From: Tectiglobus sp965224045
GTDB taxonomy: Bacteria > Pseudomonadota > Alphaproteobacteria > Rhizobiales > Hyphomicrobiaceae
Reading direction: 5' to 3'
Assembly: GCA_965224045.1 (NCBI GenBank)
Contig: CBDCYD010000001.1
Coordinates: forward strand, 124,001 to 188,000
Length of the DNA: 64,000 nucleotides
The position numbers were made by a program, and so were the translations under genes. The first letter of the stretch is position 1, and each line of letters opens with the position of its first letter. The notes under the pieces are model-generated. The model was not told where the DNA came from. It saw only the letters and a list, made by a program, of their open reading frames with translations, and searched no databases. This document shows, piece after piece, positions 24,376 through 34,216 of the stretch.

Positions 24376-25855
24376 TTATCCTCCTTGTGCTGTGAGGTAA
24401 GGCGCAAAGCGCCCATCCGAGTAATGCACCCGATCCAAGGCCAATGGCCGATGCTCGGGCATCAGAATGAGTTGCTTGTTCGTGTCGCGCGAGAAATGCA
24501 GCGCAATCTCAAACGGCGCCATGAGCGGCACCGTGCGCAAATTCTCGCGCCTGCCCGTATCACCCATCGCCATGCTCGATGAGCTTGCATGCACCGATTG
24601 CACATCAAGATAGGAATGATCACCGAGGCGCTTGGAAAGGTAGTCAAGCGTTGTCGCGTCCGAGTTGCCAAAGGCTTGGACGATTCCGGCATTGCCGATG
24701 AACGTCTCCCATGTGTCCTTATACTGGCCCTTGAGCTGGGAAAGATCTTGCAGCACCGTCCAAAGTTTGACGCCATAGCCTGCGACGAGTCCTGCTGCCG
24801 CTTCGAGCGTGCGCATATGGCCGAGTTGCGGAAATTCTTCGAGGATGAACAAGACGGGCAGCTGCGGTGCGGACTTGCCACGCGCGAGCGCAATGATCGC
24901 AAGATCGGCCAACATTCGCAGCCAACGAAAATGCGTCGCCATCCGCTCCGGCGGCAGCACGACATAAATCGTTGTTGGTCTCAGGCCTAGCTCACCGAGT
25001 TGAAAGTCTGACCGATCGGAACAATTGAGCAGGCCTTGCGAGTCGAGACTGGAGGTTTGCTCAACTCCCGTTGACATGATGCTGGCGGCTTCATTCTCGC
25101 CTTTGGCCAGCATCGAGCGACCGGTGCTCGCAACCATTCCGTAAAAGTTCTCATTGCGGACCATGTCATAGAACACGCCCGTGCCGGACTGGTCGTCATT
25201 CTCATTGCAGATGACGAGATTGCGCCGAAGTTGTCGGAGGGTGGCTTTAGCCGGAAAGGAGGTCAAGGATAAGTCCTTTTACGAGATTGCGTGCTGAAAG
25301 TGTCCAGTGATCCGTTCCACCCCGCTCATTCACGATGAGGCTTTCCGCCAAGACGGCGGCATTGTCCGGGACTTCGTGCTTCGGTGCTCGCGCGATTTCA
25401 TGGAACGGATTGAACGAATGAGATCGGAACGGCGTAATCCCAAACGGATCGAGCACATAAACCGCTTGGCCTTGGTTGTATCGCGCGCGCGCCGTCATCG
25501 CGGCCAACTCGCCCTTGGGGTCAATGACAAAGGCTGAACCCGGATAGCGAAGGAGGTTAGGGATTAGCGCCGTTGATGATTTGCCCGCGCGCGAGCCCGC
25601 GATCGTCATGATGTGACGGTTGTCATCGACTCCGATTTCGTGAGATTCACAATCACCCAGGAACAGGCGATTCTGTGCGTAGTGCCAGTATGGATTGCCG
25701 ACGATGTCGGCGGGGTCAGCCCATTCGGCACTTGGCGGACTGCCGGTGATGATGCCGGGCACACCGCGCGGGAAGGCGTATGGATGCCCACTAGAGTAAG
25801 GAGGCCCGTTCGCGCCGCCCATGTTACCTGGGGCGCGTTGTCTGTTATTCGACAT
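24376..25855 (-). pseudogene. VirD4/TraG-type coupling ATPase gene, interrupted by a frameshift
   Basis: Two overlapping frames make one protein. The first (25855-25247) starts at ATG and carries Walker A in TIAGSRAGKSSTALIPNL and FVIDPKGELAAMTA, ending LILDLLSG. The second (to 24376) continues as PAKATLRQLRRNLVICNEND and carries Walker B in QLPVLFILEEFPQLGHMRTL and a late DLSQLKGQYKDTW motif. The frame changes near 25255 in a CCTCCTTTCC tract, so it is either a real mutation or a base-call error. VirD4-type proteins bring DNA-relaxase complexes to the transfer channel. This one lacks the usual N-terminal membrane segments. Confidence 0.8.
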
Positions 25856-26503
25856 GAGATACAGCTTTCTTGTCTCGGCGTTCGCTCCAACGGAGCGGCA
25901 TCGCCAAGGTTGAGGTTGTTGTGATTACGCGAAAAACGTCTCGATGAGTATATAGGGGCGGGTTAGTGGAGCTGCACCGGGTTACAAGGCTGACGCAAAA
26001 TAAAACCTTGTCAGCGCCGCAGAGGCGTCTAAAGTCTTAATCTCGTTGGCTTTACACCAAAAATAAAATTATCGCCCTCAGCGGGCTTTATTTTGCGAAA
26101 TTTTGCACTAATAATTGCCGCTCATACACGCACGAAACAGCGCTCGATATTGCAAAAGAGTTGATTTTAACCTTTTGTTAAGTTGAAATTAACGCGACTT
26201 ATGTCAATCTAAAAGAGTGCGGGTAGCAAGATATGTTTTTGTTGGCACAAAAACTCCTCTTGCCAGGGCGTTCAATCGCCACCCGTGGACCCGGCTAAGC
26301 CGCAGGCTTGTTATCAGACTTGCATCGAGCGTCCGTCATTGATGGACGTGAGCAGGTCGTGACGACGGCCCGCGATAGCGCACCCGCGTAGGCCAAGCGA
26401 AGCTTGATGCCGTGAGCGCTAAAGGGTTCGATCCCGCACAGCATGACTTCCCGATGTGAATGACGGCGTGCGATTCCGAACACGATATGGATTCGACGAA
26501 CCG
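25856..26503. other. Probable origin-of-transfer region between traG-like and mobC-like genes
   Basis: This 648-base, partly AT-rich gap separates divergent mobilisation genes, the usual site of oriT. Inverted repeats seen are GCTGAC/GTCAGC (25990-26013 area), TTTTTGT-TGGC-ACAAAAA (about 26235-26252) and CGTCC/GGACG around 26330-26346. I cannot place a nic site. The promoters of both divergent operons must also lie here. Confidence 0.45.
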
Positions 26504-26866
26504 ATGAGCAGACCACCACGAGACCTTGTTGATAGACGCGACGAGCGGCTTCGCTTTCGTGTCACCATCGTCGAGCGTCTCTTGATCGAAGAGTGTGCGA
26601 AACGGGCAGGCATGTCTGTTAGCGAGTTCCTTCGTGATGCGGCCCTGAAGCCTCCGAGGACGCATGCGAAGAAGACCGGTTCGACATGCATCTGCGGAAA
26701 ATCAGGCGCTGATCGGCAGTTGCTCAATGAGCTGATCAGGCACGGAAATAACCTCAATCAGATGACCCGTGCTGCCAATCGCGGACGTATGCCGCCGCCC
26801 GAAGCTGTGACGCGACTATGCGGTTTGATCGAGGCGATCCTGCGCGATGAATTCAACAAACAGTAA
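26504..26866 (+). CDS. MobC-like relaxosome accessory protein
   Basis: ATG 26504 gives 120 residues; the longer frame from 26456 is possible but has no ribosome site. The N-terminal part fits a ribbon-helix-helix fold (ERLRFRVTIVERLLIEECAK, then RAGMSVSEFLRDAAL). The C-terminal part has the MobC pattern LNELIRHGNNLNQMTRAANR. Such proteins bind near oriT and help the relaxase open the strands. It lies 28 bases upstream of the relaxase gene and is probably co-transcribed with it. Confidence 0.82.
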   Translation: MSRPPRDLVDRRDERLRFRVTIVERLLIEECAKRAGMSVSEFLRDAALKPPRTHAKKTGSTCICGKSGADRQLLNELIRHGNNLNQMTRAANRGRMPPPEAVTRLCGLIEAILRDEFNKQ

Positions 26867-26894
26867 GATGTAACCCAAATACGAAACAGGAGAC

Positions 26895-28259
26895 ATGGTC
26901 CCAAGAATTGCCAATCCCGGAAAGTCCTTCAAAGGCGCCGCAGCCTATTATCTGCATGATAAGGGCGCGAACACGAACAAGCGTGTGGCCTTCACCCATA
27001 CACGGAATTTGCCGACGGATGACCCACAACTAGCCTGGAAGATCATGGCGCACACGGCGATGGATCAGCAGGCCTTGAAGATCGAGGCCGGTGTTAAAGC
27101 CACGGGCCGCAAGCTCAAGAACTCCGTCTACTCTTATTCATTGGCCTGGCACCCTGATGAGACGCCGGACAAAGAGCACATGCTTGAAGCCGCTCGCGAG
27201 TCCTTAAAGGCGCTTGGCATGGAGCAGGCGCAGGCGATCTTGGTTGCCCATAACGATGAGAAGCACCCACACATCCATGTCATCGTCAATCGCGTCGATC
27301 CGCAGACCGGCAAGGCCTTCTCGAATTCCAATGACCGCTTAAAGCTCTCCGAATGGGCTGAAGACTACGAAAAGCGTCACGGGCGCATCTATTGCGAAGA
27401 ACGCGTCAAGAACAACGAAGAGCGCAAGCGCGGCGGCTACGCCAAGGACGAGAAGAGCCTTGGTAGGTGGGAATATCGCCGATGGCAGTCTCAGAAGCGC
27501 CGTCTCCTCAACAAGGCTCTCAAGGACCAACGCACCCATCAATGGCTTGAGCAGAAAGACGTGCGCGAGAAGCTCAATGCTCAGCGCAACCGCGAGCTTG
27601 GTCGTGCCAAGCGCTACGTGAAAGACAAGTATCGTGCTGATTGGCGCAACCTTTACGCCCAGCAGGCGAAGGACCGCGCGCAACTTGACCAGTTGAACGC
27701 GAACATTGTCGGCCGGCTACGCTATCTTTTGTCCAACCGCAAGAAGCTTGGTGTTGACGGCACAAATCGCGGGATGCTCTCACAAGCCTTCACCGTCATG
27801 ACGGATAGCGGCGCTTTGGCAGACAGGCTTGCCAAGAAACACAAGCATGAGCGTCGCGCCATGGGCAAAGCCGAACAGACAGTTCTTGCGCGGTCATTTG
27901 ATAAAGTTTGGGAACAGCACCGAGCGAGATTCGAGAAATTGCGCCAAGAGCAGGTGGCAGCGCGCAAGCATCTGCGCGATCGACAATCACAAACTCGCAT
28001 TGACGAGGCGCAATGGCGGCGCGGGCCGGAAGGGTTGGCCGAGTTCGTAAAAGAGTACTTCAATCGCAAAGGACACGAAGTATCGAAGCCGGAAAAGAAG
28101 CGCGACAAGCAAGGCACCAGCCGCAGCTTTGATCATGCCAGTGAAGGCCGGACCAATGATGATGTCGAGCGGTTGAAGAAACTGCGCCAACGTCGGGCGC
28201 GTGAGCGAAAGCGTGATCGAGGCCGGGGTCGCGGTGGACGCGATCCAGATCAGCGATGA
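26895..28259 (+). CDS. Relaxase / mobilisation nuclease
   Basis: The 454-residue protein has a relaxase domain in residues 1-200. The probable catalytic tyrosine lies in KGAAAYYLHDKG, motif II-type residues in the middle, and the metal-binding HxH motif is HPHIHVIVNRVDPQTGKAFS. The C-terminal half is highly charged and helical, with many Arg/Lys, ending in RDRGRGRGGRDP, which may bind DNA. Relaxases nick one strand at oriT and stay linked to its 5' end. It forms an operon with the MobC-like gene. The ATG follows AGGAGAC. The exact MOB class was not determined. Confidence 0.88.
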   Translation: MVPRIANPGKSFKGAAAYYLHDKGANTNKRVAFTHTRNLPTDDPQLAWKIMAHTAMDQQALKIEAGVKATGRKLKNSVYSYSLAWHPDETPDKEHMLEAARESLKALGMEQAQAILVAHNDEKHPHIHVIVNRVDPQTGKAFSNSNDRLKLSEWAEDYEKRHGRIYCEERVKNNEERKRGGYAKDEKSLGRWEYRRWQSQKRRLLNKALKDQRTHQWLEQKDVREKLNAQRNRELGRAKRYVKDKYRADWRNLYAQQAKDRAQLDQLNANIVGRLRYLLSNRKKLGVDGTNRGMLSQAFTVMTDSGALADRLAKKHKHERRAMGKAEQTVLARSFDKVWEQHRARFEKLRQEQVAARKHLRDRQSQTRIDEAQWRRGPEGLAEFVKEYFNRKGHEVSKPEKKRDKQGTSRSFDHASEGRTNDDVERLKKLRQRRARERKRDRGRGRGGRDPDQR

Positions 28260-28599
28260 ACGAAAATCGGCTGCTCCGATGATCTACGACGTGTACCCGT
28301 TAGCGTTTGAGCCTCTCGACGAGCGCGAGCTGGACCATAGCTGACATTCCAATCGGCGCGAAATGTTGACGTAGCGATCTATTCCACACATCCGATGTCG
28401 AGTGGCCACACGGGCACTATGATCAAATTGCGGAATCATTATGCGAGCCGCAACAGCCGTATCATGTCGTGAAAGGCGATGTCGGATGCACCCTCAGTAT
28501 CGGACCACAAAGTCGATGACGGCAATGAGGTTAAATCGGTTTAATCGCACTACAGCCTACTTGTAGGAACAGACGCGCACGCCCATGTACGACTGAGCG
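28260..28599. other. Gap between relaxase gene and groESL
   Basis: No gene or repeat is recognised in these 340 bases. It separates the mobilisation block from the stress-gene cargo. Confidence 0.4.
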
Positions 28600-28626
28600 T
28601 TAGCACTTGCGCAATGTGAGTGCCAA
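28600..28626. promoter_or_regulatory. CIRCE operator of groESL
   Basis: TTAGCACTT, nine bases, then GAGTGCCAA matches the CIRCE consensus TTAGCACTC-N9-GAGTGCTAA in 16 of 18 positions. HrcA binds this element and lifts repression after heat shock. It lies 77 bases upstream of the groES start, as usual. Confidence 0.9.
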
Positions 28627-28703
28627 ATCGCCGGAAATTCTCAAACAATACCGCTACTTGCCCCCTGCTGAGCGCGGTGTCATTCACCTTGGAGTAAACC
28701 AGC

Positions 28704-28994
28704 ATGAGTTTCCGTCCCCTTCATGACCGGGTTGTCGTTAAACGCGCCGTCAGAGAGGGCAAGACTGCGGGCGGTATCATTGTTCCGGACTCGGCGGGCG
28801 AGAAACCACAGGAAGGCAAAGTTATCGCAGTGGGGCCTGGCGCCCGCGATGAGGCCGGCAAATTCGTGCCAATCGACCTGAAGAAGGGCGACAAAGTGCT
28901 TTTCGGTAAATGGTGCGGAACCGAGGTCAAGATCGACGGCAATGAACTGCTCATCATCAAGGAAGGCGACGTCATGGGTGTGCTGGAAAAGTAA
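28704..28994 (+). CDS. groES: Co-chaperonin GroES
   Basis: The 96-residue protein shows the family signature FRPLHDRVVVKRAVREGKTA, the mobile loop GGIIVPDSAGEKPQEGKV, and the end LLIIKEGDVMGVLEK. It caps GroEL and closes the folding chamber in the cytoplasm. GGAG lies nine bases before the ATG. It is followed by groEL after 69 bases and controlled by the upstream CIRCE element. Being on a mobile island, it is likely a second or later groESL copy (inference). Confidence 0.97.
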   Translation: MSFRPLHDRVVVKRAVREGKTAGGIIVPDSAGEKPQEGKVIAVGPGARDEAGKFVPIDLKKGDKVLFGKWCGTEVKIDGNELLIIKEGDVMGVLEK

Positions 28995-29063
28995 GACTTC
29001 GCGGTTCCGCCTCACCTTTGCTCTCACAAACACCACCCAGCAGATTTTTACAGGAATTCAATA

Positions 29064-30698
29064 ATGGTAGCCAAAGAAGTCAAGTTCGCTGGCGACGCTC
29101 GCGACCGTATGATGCGTGGTGTGGATGTACTCGCCAATGCCGTGAAAGTGACGCTGGGCCCGAAGGGCCGCAACGTTATCCTGGACAAAAGCTATGGTGC
29201 TCCACGGACGACAAAGGACGGCATCACCGTTGCCAAGGAGATCGAGCTCGAAGATAAATTCGAGAACATGGGCGCACAGATGGTGCGCGAGGTCGCGCAA
29301 AAGACAAACGACCTCGCCGGTGACGGCACGACTACTGCTACGGTTCTTGCCCACGCTATACTGCGCGAGGGTATGAAGTCGGTTGCTGCGGGCATGAACC
29401 CGATGGATATCAAGCGCGGGATCGACAAAGCCGTCAGTCAGGTCGTCGATGAAATCCAGAAAAAATCAAAGAAGGTACGGGATTCATCTGAGATTGCTCA
29501 GATCGGTACTGTGGCTGCTAACGGCGAGCCGTCCATCGGCAACATGATTGCTGACGCCATGCAGAAGGTCGGCAACGAGGGTGTGATCACCGTCGAGGAA
29601 GCCACGGGCCTCGAGAGTGAGTTGGATGTCGTCGAGGGTATGCAGTTCGATCGCGGTTACCTGTCTCCTTACTTCATCACGAATGCAGAAAAAATGATTG
29701 TGGAAATGGAGGACCCCTACATCCTCATCCATGAAAAGAAACTGTCCAACCTTCAGGCAATGCTGCCGATGCTCGAAGCCGTTGTCCAGACCGGTAAACC
29801 GCTTCTCATAATTGCAGAAGACGTCGAGGGCGAAGCTCTCGCAACTCTCGTTGTCAACAAACTGCGTGGCGGCCTTAAGGTTGCAGCCGTCAAGGCGCCA
29901 GGCTTCGGCGACCGTCGCAAGGCCATGCTTGAGGATCTTGCAGTTCTGACCCAGGGCCAAACAGTCTCGGAAGACCTGGGCTTCAAACTGGAAAATGTGA
30001 CGATCGACATGCTTGGCCGGGCCAAGCGCATTTCGATCACCAAGGACGATACCACCATCATTGATGGCGCCGGCAAGAAGAAAGACATCGAAGCTCGCAT
30101 CGGTCAAATCCGTACGCAAATCGAAGACACTGCTTCAGATTATGACCGCGAAAAGCTCCAGGAACGAGTGGCAAAGCTTGCCGGTGGCGTTGCCGTCATC
30201 AAGGTCGGCGGTGCCACCGAGGTCGAAGTCAAAGAACGCAAAGACCGTGTCGATGACGCCCTGAACGCAACCCGCGCAGCGGTTGAGGAAGGCATTGTGC
30301 CAGGCGGTGGAGTTATGCTGGCGAAGGCCATCAAGGCGATCTCTGCGCAAGGTGAGAACGAAGACCAGGAAGCCGGCATAAATATCGTTCGCAGAGCCCT
30401 GCAGGCACCAATCCGACAGATCGCTAACAATGCTGGCGTCGAAGGATCGATCGTGGTCAACAAAGTGATGGAGGACCGAACGAATTCATTCGGTTACGAT
30501 GCACAAACTGATGAATATGGCGACATGATCGAGAAGGGTATCATTGACCCGGCCAAGGTCGTGCGCATCGCTCTTCAGGACGCAGCTTCCATTGCTGGCC
30601 TAATGATTACGACGGAAGCAGGCGTGGCCGAAGCGCCACGTGAGGCGGATGCACATGTAGGCCACAACCACGGCGGCGGCATGGGCGGGATGATGTAG
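29064..30698 (+). CDS. groEL: Chaperonin GroEL
   Basis: The 544-residue product has the full chaperonin sequence: KEVKFAGDARDRMMRGVDVL, the ATP site VTLGPKGRNVILDKSYG and DGTTTATVLAHAI. It also has the AAVEEGIVPGGGVMLAKA signature and a C-terminal tail HNHGGGMGGMM. It folds proteins as a double ring with GroES. Key catalytic aspartates around GDGTTT appear present. Histidines in the tail (AHVGHNHGG) are a variation seen in some rhizobial paralogues. It is the second gene of the CIRCE-controlled operon. Confidence 0.97.
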   Translation: MVAKEVKFAGDARDRMMRGVDVLANAVKVTLGPKGRNVILDKSYGAPRTTKDGITVAKEIELEDKFENMGAQMVREVAQKTNDLAGDGTTTATVLAHAILREGMKSVAAGMNPMDIKRGIDKAVSQVVDEIQKKSKKVRDSSEIAQIGTVAANGEPSIGNMIADAMQKVGNEGVITVEEATGLESELDVVEGMQFDRGYLSPYFITNAEKMIVEMEDPYILIHEKKLSNLQAMLPMLEAVVQTGKPLLIIAEDVEGEALATLVVNKLRGGLKVAAVKAPGFGDRRKAMLEDLAVLTQGQTVSEDLGFKLENVTIDMLGRAKRISITKDDTTIIDGAGKKKDIEARIGQIRTQIEDTASDYDREKLQERVAKLAGGVAVIKVGGATEVEVKERKDRVDDALNATRAAVEEGIVPGGGVMLAKAIKAISAQGENEDQEAGINIVRRALQAPIRQIANNAGVEGSIVVNKVMEDRTNSFGYDAQTDEYGDMIEKGIIDPAKVVRIALQDAASIAGLMITTEAGVAEAPREADAHVGHNHGGGMGGMM

Positions 30699-30950
30699 CC
30701 GGCCTGGTCTTTCATATAGGACGCGGCAACGTATGTAGAACCGTCGCCGCAGGTTTTGTTGAAGCGCTGAAGAGGGCTGTTCTCCACAACTCAGAGCAAT
30801 CCTTCTCATAAGTTTGGGGGATCGGTCCGCTGATCTCGAGGTCGACGGCATTTATGCGTCAAGAGGTTTTGGCAAGCAAATGATGCTGGCTATCGGCCTC
30901 TGGGCGGACAGCAACATCAGATTCAGGACTAGGCCGCAAAGGAATCCCGG

Positions 30951-31157
30951 ATGAACGAGACAATGATCGACCGCACAACCATAGGGCGATTAGCAAAGGC
31001 CCTGGCTTTCATTTGCGGAGCCGATCATCCGACGACGGTCGCGCTACGCGTCGCTGCCGAGAGCGGCATCGAAAAAGACGTCAAGAATGCTCGCGCGCTA
31101 TTTCTTCGATTGAAGCCGGGAGATCGCCGAGCAGCATTGGCAATGCTCGACGATTAA
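30951..31157 (+). CDS. Small hypothetical protein, 68 residues
   Basis: The protein is soluble and helical, with TIGRLAKALAFICGADHPTT and KNARALFLRLKPGDRRAALA. It lies 252 bases after groEL in the same direction and may be read with the stress genes. I recognise no family. A purine-rich stretch with GGAATCCCGG precedes the ATG. Confidence 0.6.
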   Translation: MNETMIDRTTIGRLAKALAFICGADHPTTVALRVAAESGIEKDVKNARALFLRLKPGDRRAALAMLDD

Positions 31158-31180
31158 TCTCGCCCTAAGAGCGTGGTCAC

Positions 31181-31327
31181 CTATTTCTTTTTCGATCTTT
31201 TCTCGCCCTTGGAGGGCTGTGCGAAAGTCGATGCTACAGTTGAAATCGCGGGTCCTGCGCTCTTTTTCGCAGCCGTCTTTTTAGGTTTCTTAGGTTCACG
31301 GTTCGATCTCTGTTGGCCTTTAGCCAT
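31181..31327 (-). CDS. Small basic lysine-rich protein, 48 residues
   Basis: A 49-codon frame on the complement runs from ATG 31327 to TAG, with AGAGGCG before the start. Its product begins MAKGQQRSNREPKKPKKTAA and ends GEKRSKKK. This resembles a widespread family of tiny lysine-rich proteobacterial proteins (MAKGQ..SNKE..KPK pattern) of unknown role, possibly nucleic-acid-binding. It is easily missed because of its length; the plus-strand frame over it is a shadow. Confidence 0.8.
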   Translation of the reverse strand: MAKGQQRSNREPKKPKKTAAKKSAGPAISTVASTFAQPSKGEKRSKKK

Positions 31328-31700
31328 ATCCGCCTCTTTCAATGCTGCCAGCCCCGTGAACTGGCCCGAGCCTGATATTGGCAGGACTGTTCACGAGTTG
31401 GCATTCCCTCACGATGTGCGCGAAGGCTGTCCTGGGAACTTAGTCCTGTTCGAACTAAATGGACAGCAAAGACATCCGACGAACACGGATCGTTATTGTC
31501 GCGATAGCCATCGATGATCTCGATCGTTGCTCAAGCCGTCGAACAGCGGGACGGCCTGTTGTTTTCTGAATTCTTGAAATTCCCATCCGGTGCTGACTAT
31601 CGATTCTAGAGAGCCGCTCTCCTAAGACAAGAGCGGTCCTGTTACCCGGCTTTCTAGCAAGTGCTGACTATTGGTAATTTGAAGAGATGCGCCGAATGAG
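31328..31700. other. Gap with a hairpin 3' of the cold-shock gene
   Basis: CCGCTCT (31614) pairs with AGAGCGG (31630-31636), forming a stem about 65 bases beyond the stop of the minus-strand cold-shock gene. It may end that transcript. Nothing else is recognised. Confidence 0.4.
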
Positions 31701-31910
31701 CTACTCGACCTGAAGGTTGGCCACTGCCGTCTTGCCACTCCTACCATCTACCTCTGTGTCAAATGACACCTTTTGACCTTCCGACAAGCCGTGAATACCC
31801 GCTCGTTCGAGCGCAGTTGCGTGGACAAATACTTCCTTGTCACCTTGGTCCGGAGTTATGAAGCCAAACCCTTTTTGATCATTATAGAATTTTACTGTAC
31901 CACGTTCCAT
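31701..31910 (-). CDS. Cold-shock-domain protein, CspA family
   Basis: The 69 residues contain both RNA-binding motifs: KFYNDQKGFGFITPDQG (RNP1, KGFGFI) and DKEVFVHATAL (RNP2, VFVHA). They match the usual 65-70-residue length of single-domain cold-shock proteins. It binds single-stranded RNA/DNA and acts as an RNA chaperone. A GGATAT sequence and AT-rich stretch precede the ATG. It stands alone in the stress-gene block. Confidence 0.95.
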   Translation of the reverse strand: MERGTVKFYNDQKGFGFITPDQGDKEVFVHATALERAGIHGLSEGQKVSFDTEVDGRSGKTAVANLQVE

Positions 31911-32709
31911 GGATATTCCTTTTCCGAGCTTTCAGTGCTCACACATTAGACCCGCGCGCGACAGCGTGCACATCAACTTCATTTATTGAATTTTGGAGGG
32001 TTGCTGAAAATGCGCTTGGCAGTGCCATGGCGTAGCGGCCCGATGAACCGGTCAAAGTCCACCAGCTTATGTAGGCACGGGCTCTCCGGCAATCAAGTTC
32101 TCCGGTAATCATCAACTCATATCTGATGCCGACGTGAATAAAGCAGGCTAGACCGTATGTCCTTCCTTAGCTGAGGCGACTCACCCCGAATGTGCATTCG
32201 AGGGTTGTCTGTTCCCCGTCAGCATTGCTGAGACATCTTGATACGAATCGGATGAGGATTTTGAGATCATCGTAGCCATTATGGAGCGAAGATAAGATCG
32301 AAATCCGGGCCGCAATCATCGGCCGAGCAGCATGTCCACGAACAATGATGACGGTGTACAAATATATAAGTATCTTGTGGTAGTCCGATCGTGCTATGCT
32401 CGTCTTGTGAGCGACAGAAATTCGCTTCATTATCGATGAACGCGCTGCGGAGCCCAGCCCAAGCAAGGCTACAAAGAGAAGGCGCATTCCGAGCCTCCGG
32501 ATTAACGCCCGTGCCCTTGAGATCGGCACTTTGGGTGCCCGCTCGAACTTACTCTGCAAACCAACTCATGAGTCTGCTCCCGACTGGGTGCAGATCGTTT
32601 GTCGCTGGTGAAGGGCAAATCACGCGACGAGCAAAACGTTACGACTTACGAACCATCAGGGGTTGCCTCTAGCCATTTTGAACATCGCCGCCCTCTTCAA
32701 GGAACCACT
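31911..32709. other. Gap of about 800 bases with no certain gene
   Basis: A minus-strand frame at 32167-32559 (130 codons, with MRLLFVALLGLGSAARSS that could be a signal sequence) is the only candidate; its remaining sequence is not protein-like and it has no ribosome site, so I do not call it. The promoter of the repeat protein at 32710 should lie in the last part. Confidence 0.35.
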
Positions 32710-33483
32710 ATGAGAAGCTTGCTTCGACATTGTCTCTCAAAGAACGTTGCACTCGTATTGGCGCTAGGCACGGGCGCTCCTACATCCGTCATTGCCAAAG
32801 ACGAAGCAGTTCCCATGCCAAGCAATGCACAGGCCAAAAGCTACGGGGATGGCTGGGAGTGCATCCCGGGTTTCCGAGAGACGAACGGGCATTGCACAAA
32901 AATCAATGTTCCATCGAATGCCTATCCAACAAGGAGTTCCTACGGACGTTCTTGGGAATGCAGGCGAGGATTCAAGTTACAGAACAAGGCCTGCGTTGCC
33001 ATAAAAGTACCGGCTCATGGCTACCTTGCTTCTTACGGCGACAATTGGAAATGCAATCGTGGCTACGTCGCAGTTGATGACGAGTGCATCGCCGTAAAGG
33101 TGCCGGCGAACGCTCATCTCTCAGACGACAGCTATGGACCGGGCTGGAAGTGCAAACGGGGGTTCAAGTTGCAGAACGAGGCCTGCGTTGCCATAAAAGT
33201 ACCGGTTCACGGCTATCTTGCTTCCTACGGCGACAAATGGAAGTGCAATCGTGGCTACGTCGCAGCTGATGACGACTGCGTCGTCGTAAAGGTGCCGGTG
33301 AACGCTCATCTCTCGGACGACGGCTACGGGCCGGGCTGGAAATGCAATCGTGGATTTGCAGCGACAAAAAAGGTATGTGTCGCTATTATTCTGCCGGCGA
33401 ATGCTCACCTCAATTCTTCCGGCACAGGCTGGGAATGTGATCGATCATACGAAGAGAAGAAGGGCAAGTGCGTCGAGCCCTGA
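32710..33483 (+). CDS. Exported cysteine-rich repeat protein
   Basis: ATG 32710 gives 257 residues with a signal peptide (ALVLALGTGAPTSVIA). The mature part consists of about seven repeats of 33-35 residues with the pattern GWxCxRGF...CVAIKVPxxAxL, each holding two cysteines that probably form one disulfide. Examples are SYGDGWECIPGF, SYGRSWECRRGF, SYGDNWKCNRGY and GYGPGWKCNRGF. Alternate repeats are more alike, so a two-repeat unit was probably duplicated. The layout suggests an extracytoplasmic binding or structural protein. Enzyme motifs are absent. It follows the stress-gene block but has its own promoter region. Confidence 0.75.
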   Translation: MRSLLRHCLSKNVALVLALGTGAPTSVIAKDEAVPMPSNAQAKSYGDGWECIPGFRETNGHCTKINVPSNAYPTRSSYGRSWECRRGFKLQNKACVAIKVPAHGYLASYGDNWKCNRGYVAVDDECIAVKVPANAHLSDDSYGPGWKCKRGFKLQNEACVAIKVPVHGYLASYGDKWKCNRGYVAADDDCVVVKVPVNAHLSDDGYGPGWKCNRGFAATKKVCVAIILPANAHLNSSGTGWECDRSYEEKKGKCVEP

Positions 33484-33599
33484 TCGCCGCGTCACGCAAG
33501 TTGGGGCGCAGAGATAAGCTTTACTCACACCTACAACCAATCAAAAAGTGGTATGTTAAATGCACGTTGTGCAACCGCAAATAGAAAGAGAGTTTTTGA

Positions 33600-33833
33600 A
33601 TGTGGAATTCGAATCCAACAACGGCAGATGAACAATTGACCGCCACACGCAGGAAGTTCAAACAATCATTACGGGAAAAAGAGAAGATATGGCAACAGAA
33701 AGCGGCACACACAGCCAAACTTCGGAGTATCCGTTTGGCGAAAGAGTTGGCGGAGAAGGCGGCACTCATTGAGTGTGCCGATCGCAAATCCGGTTACAAG
33801 ACCACTAAGCAGTCAAAGCCTCAAAAGAAATAG
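33600..33833 (+). CDS. Small very basic protein, 77 residues
   Basis: The product is lysine/arginine-rich and helical (TRRKFKQSLREKEKIWQQKA, then RLAKELAEKAALIECADRKS) with a KKxxK-type end. It could bind nucleic acid. GAAAGAGAG lies upstream of the ATG. No family is recognised. Confidence 0.55.
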   Translation: MWNSNPTTADEQLTATRRKFKQSLREKEKIWQQKAAHTAKLRSIRLAKELAEKAALIECADRKSGYKTTKQSKPQKK

Positions 33834-33979
33834 GTTGTACGTTTCTAGCATGAGGTGACTTGAACGAACGAGATGGCTGAGTGTCAGCCACTGATAATAT
33901 CACTCGAAACGGCGCGCCAATTGCCACAAGCGAATGTTTCCTGAAGGTGTGGTTTCATTGAACTGTAGAAGGTCAAGTT

Positions 33980-34216
33980 ATGAGCGAAACAGTCATGACA
34001 TTCGAAGAATGGCTAAAGTTAGCGCAGCGCGACGATTGCTTGGCAAAAATGTCTCCGAGCGATTTCAGAACAGCACTCAACTCAGCGGTCCAGTCGGAAC
34101 GAGAGGCTTGTGCCGCGGCATGCGAATGCCTGGCATCGAGATCGCAAGCCGTTGGAACGCAGCGCGCTGTTGTAGCTGCGCTTAACACAGCCGCACGCAC
34201 CCTACGGGCAAGGTGA
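33980..34216 (+). CDS. Small hypothetical protein, 78 residues
   Basis: AAGGTCAAG precedes the ATG. The sequence VMTFEEWLKLAQRDDCLAKM then REACAAACECLASRSQAVG has a cysteine cluster (CAAACEC) resembling short helical proteins seen in rhizobial genomes and phages. No membrane segment. Function unknown. Confidence 0.65.
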   Translation: MSETVMTFEEWLKLAQRDDCLAKMSPSDFRTALNSAVQSEREACAAACECLASRSQAVGTQRAVVAALNTAARTLRAR

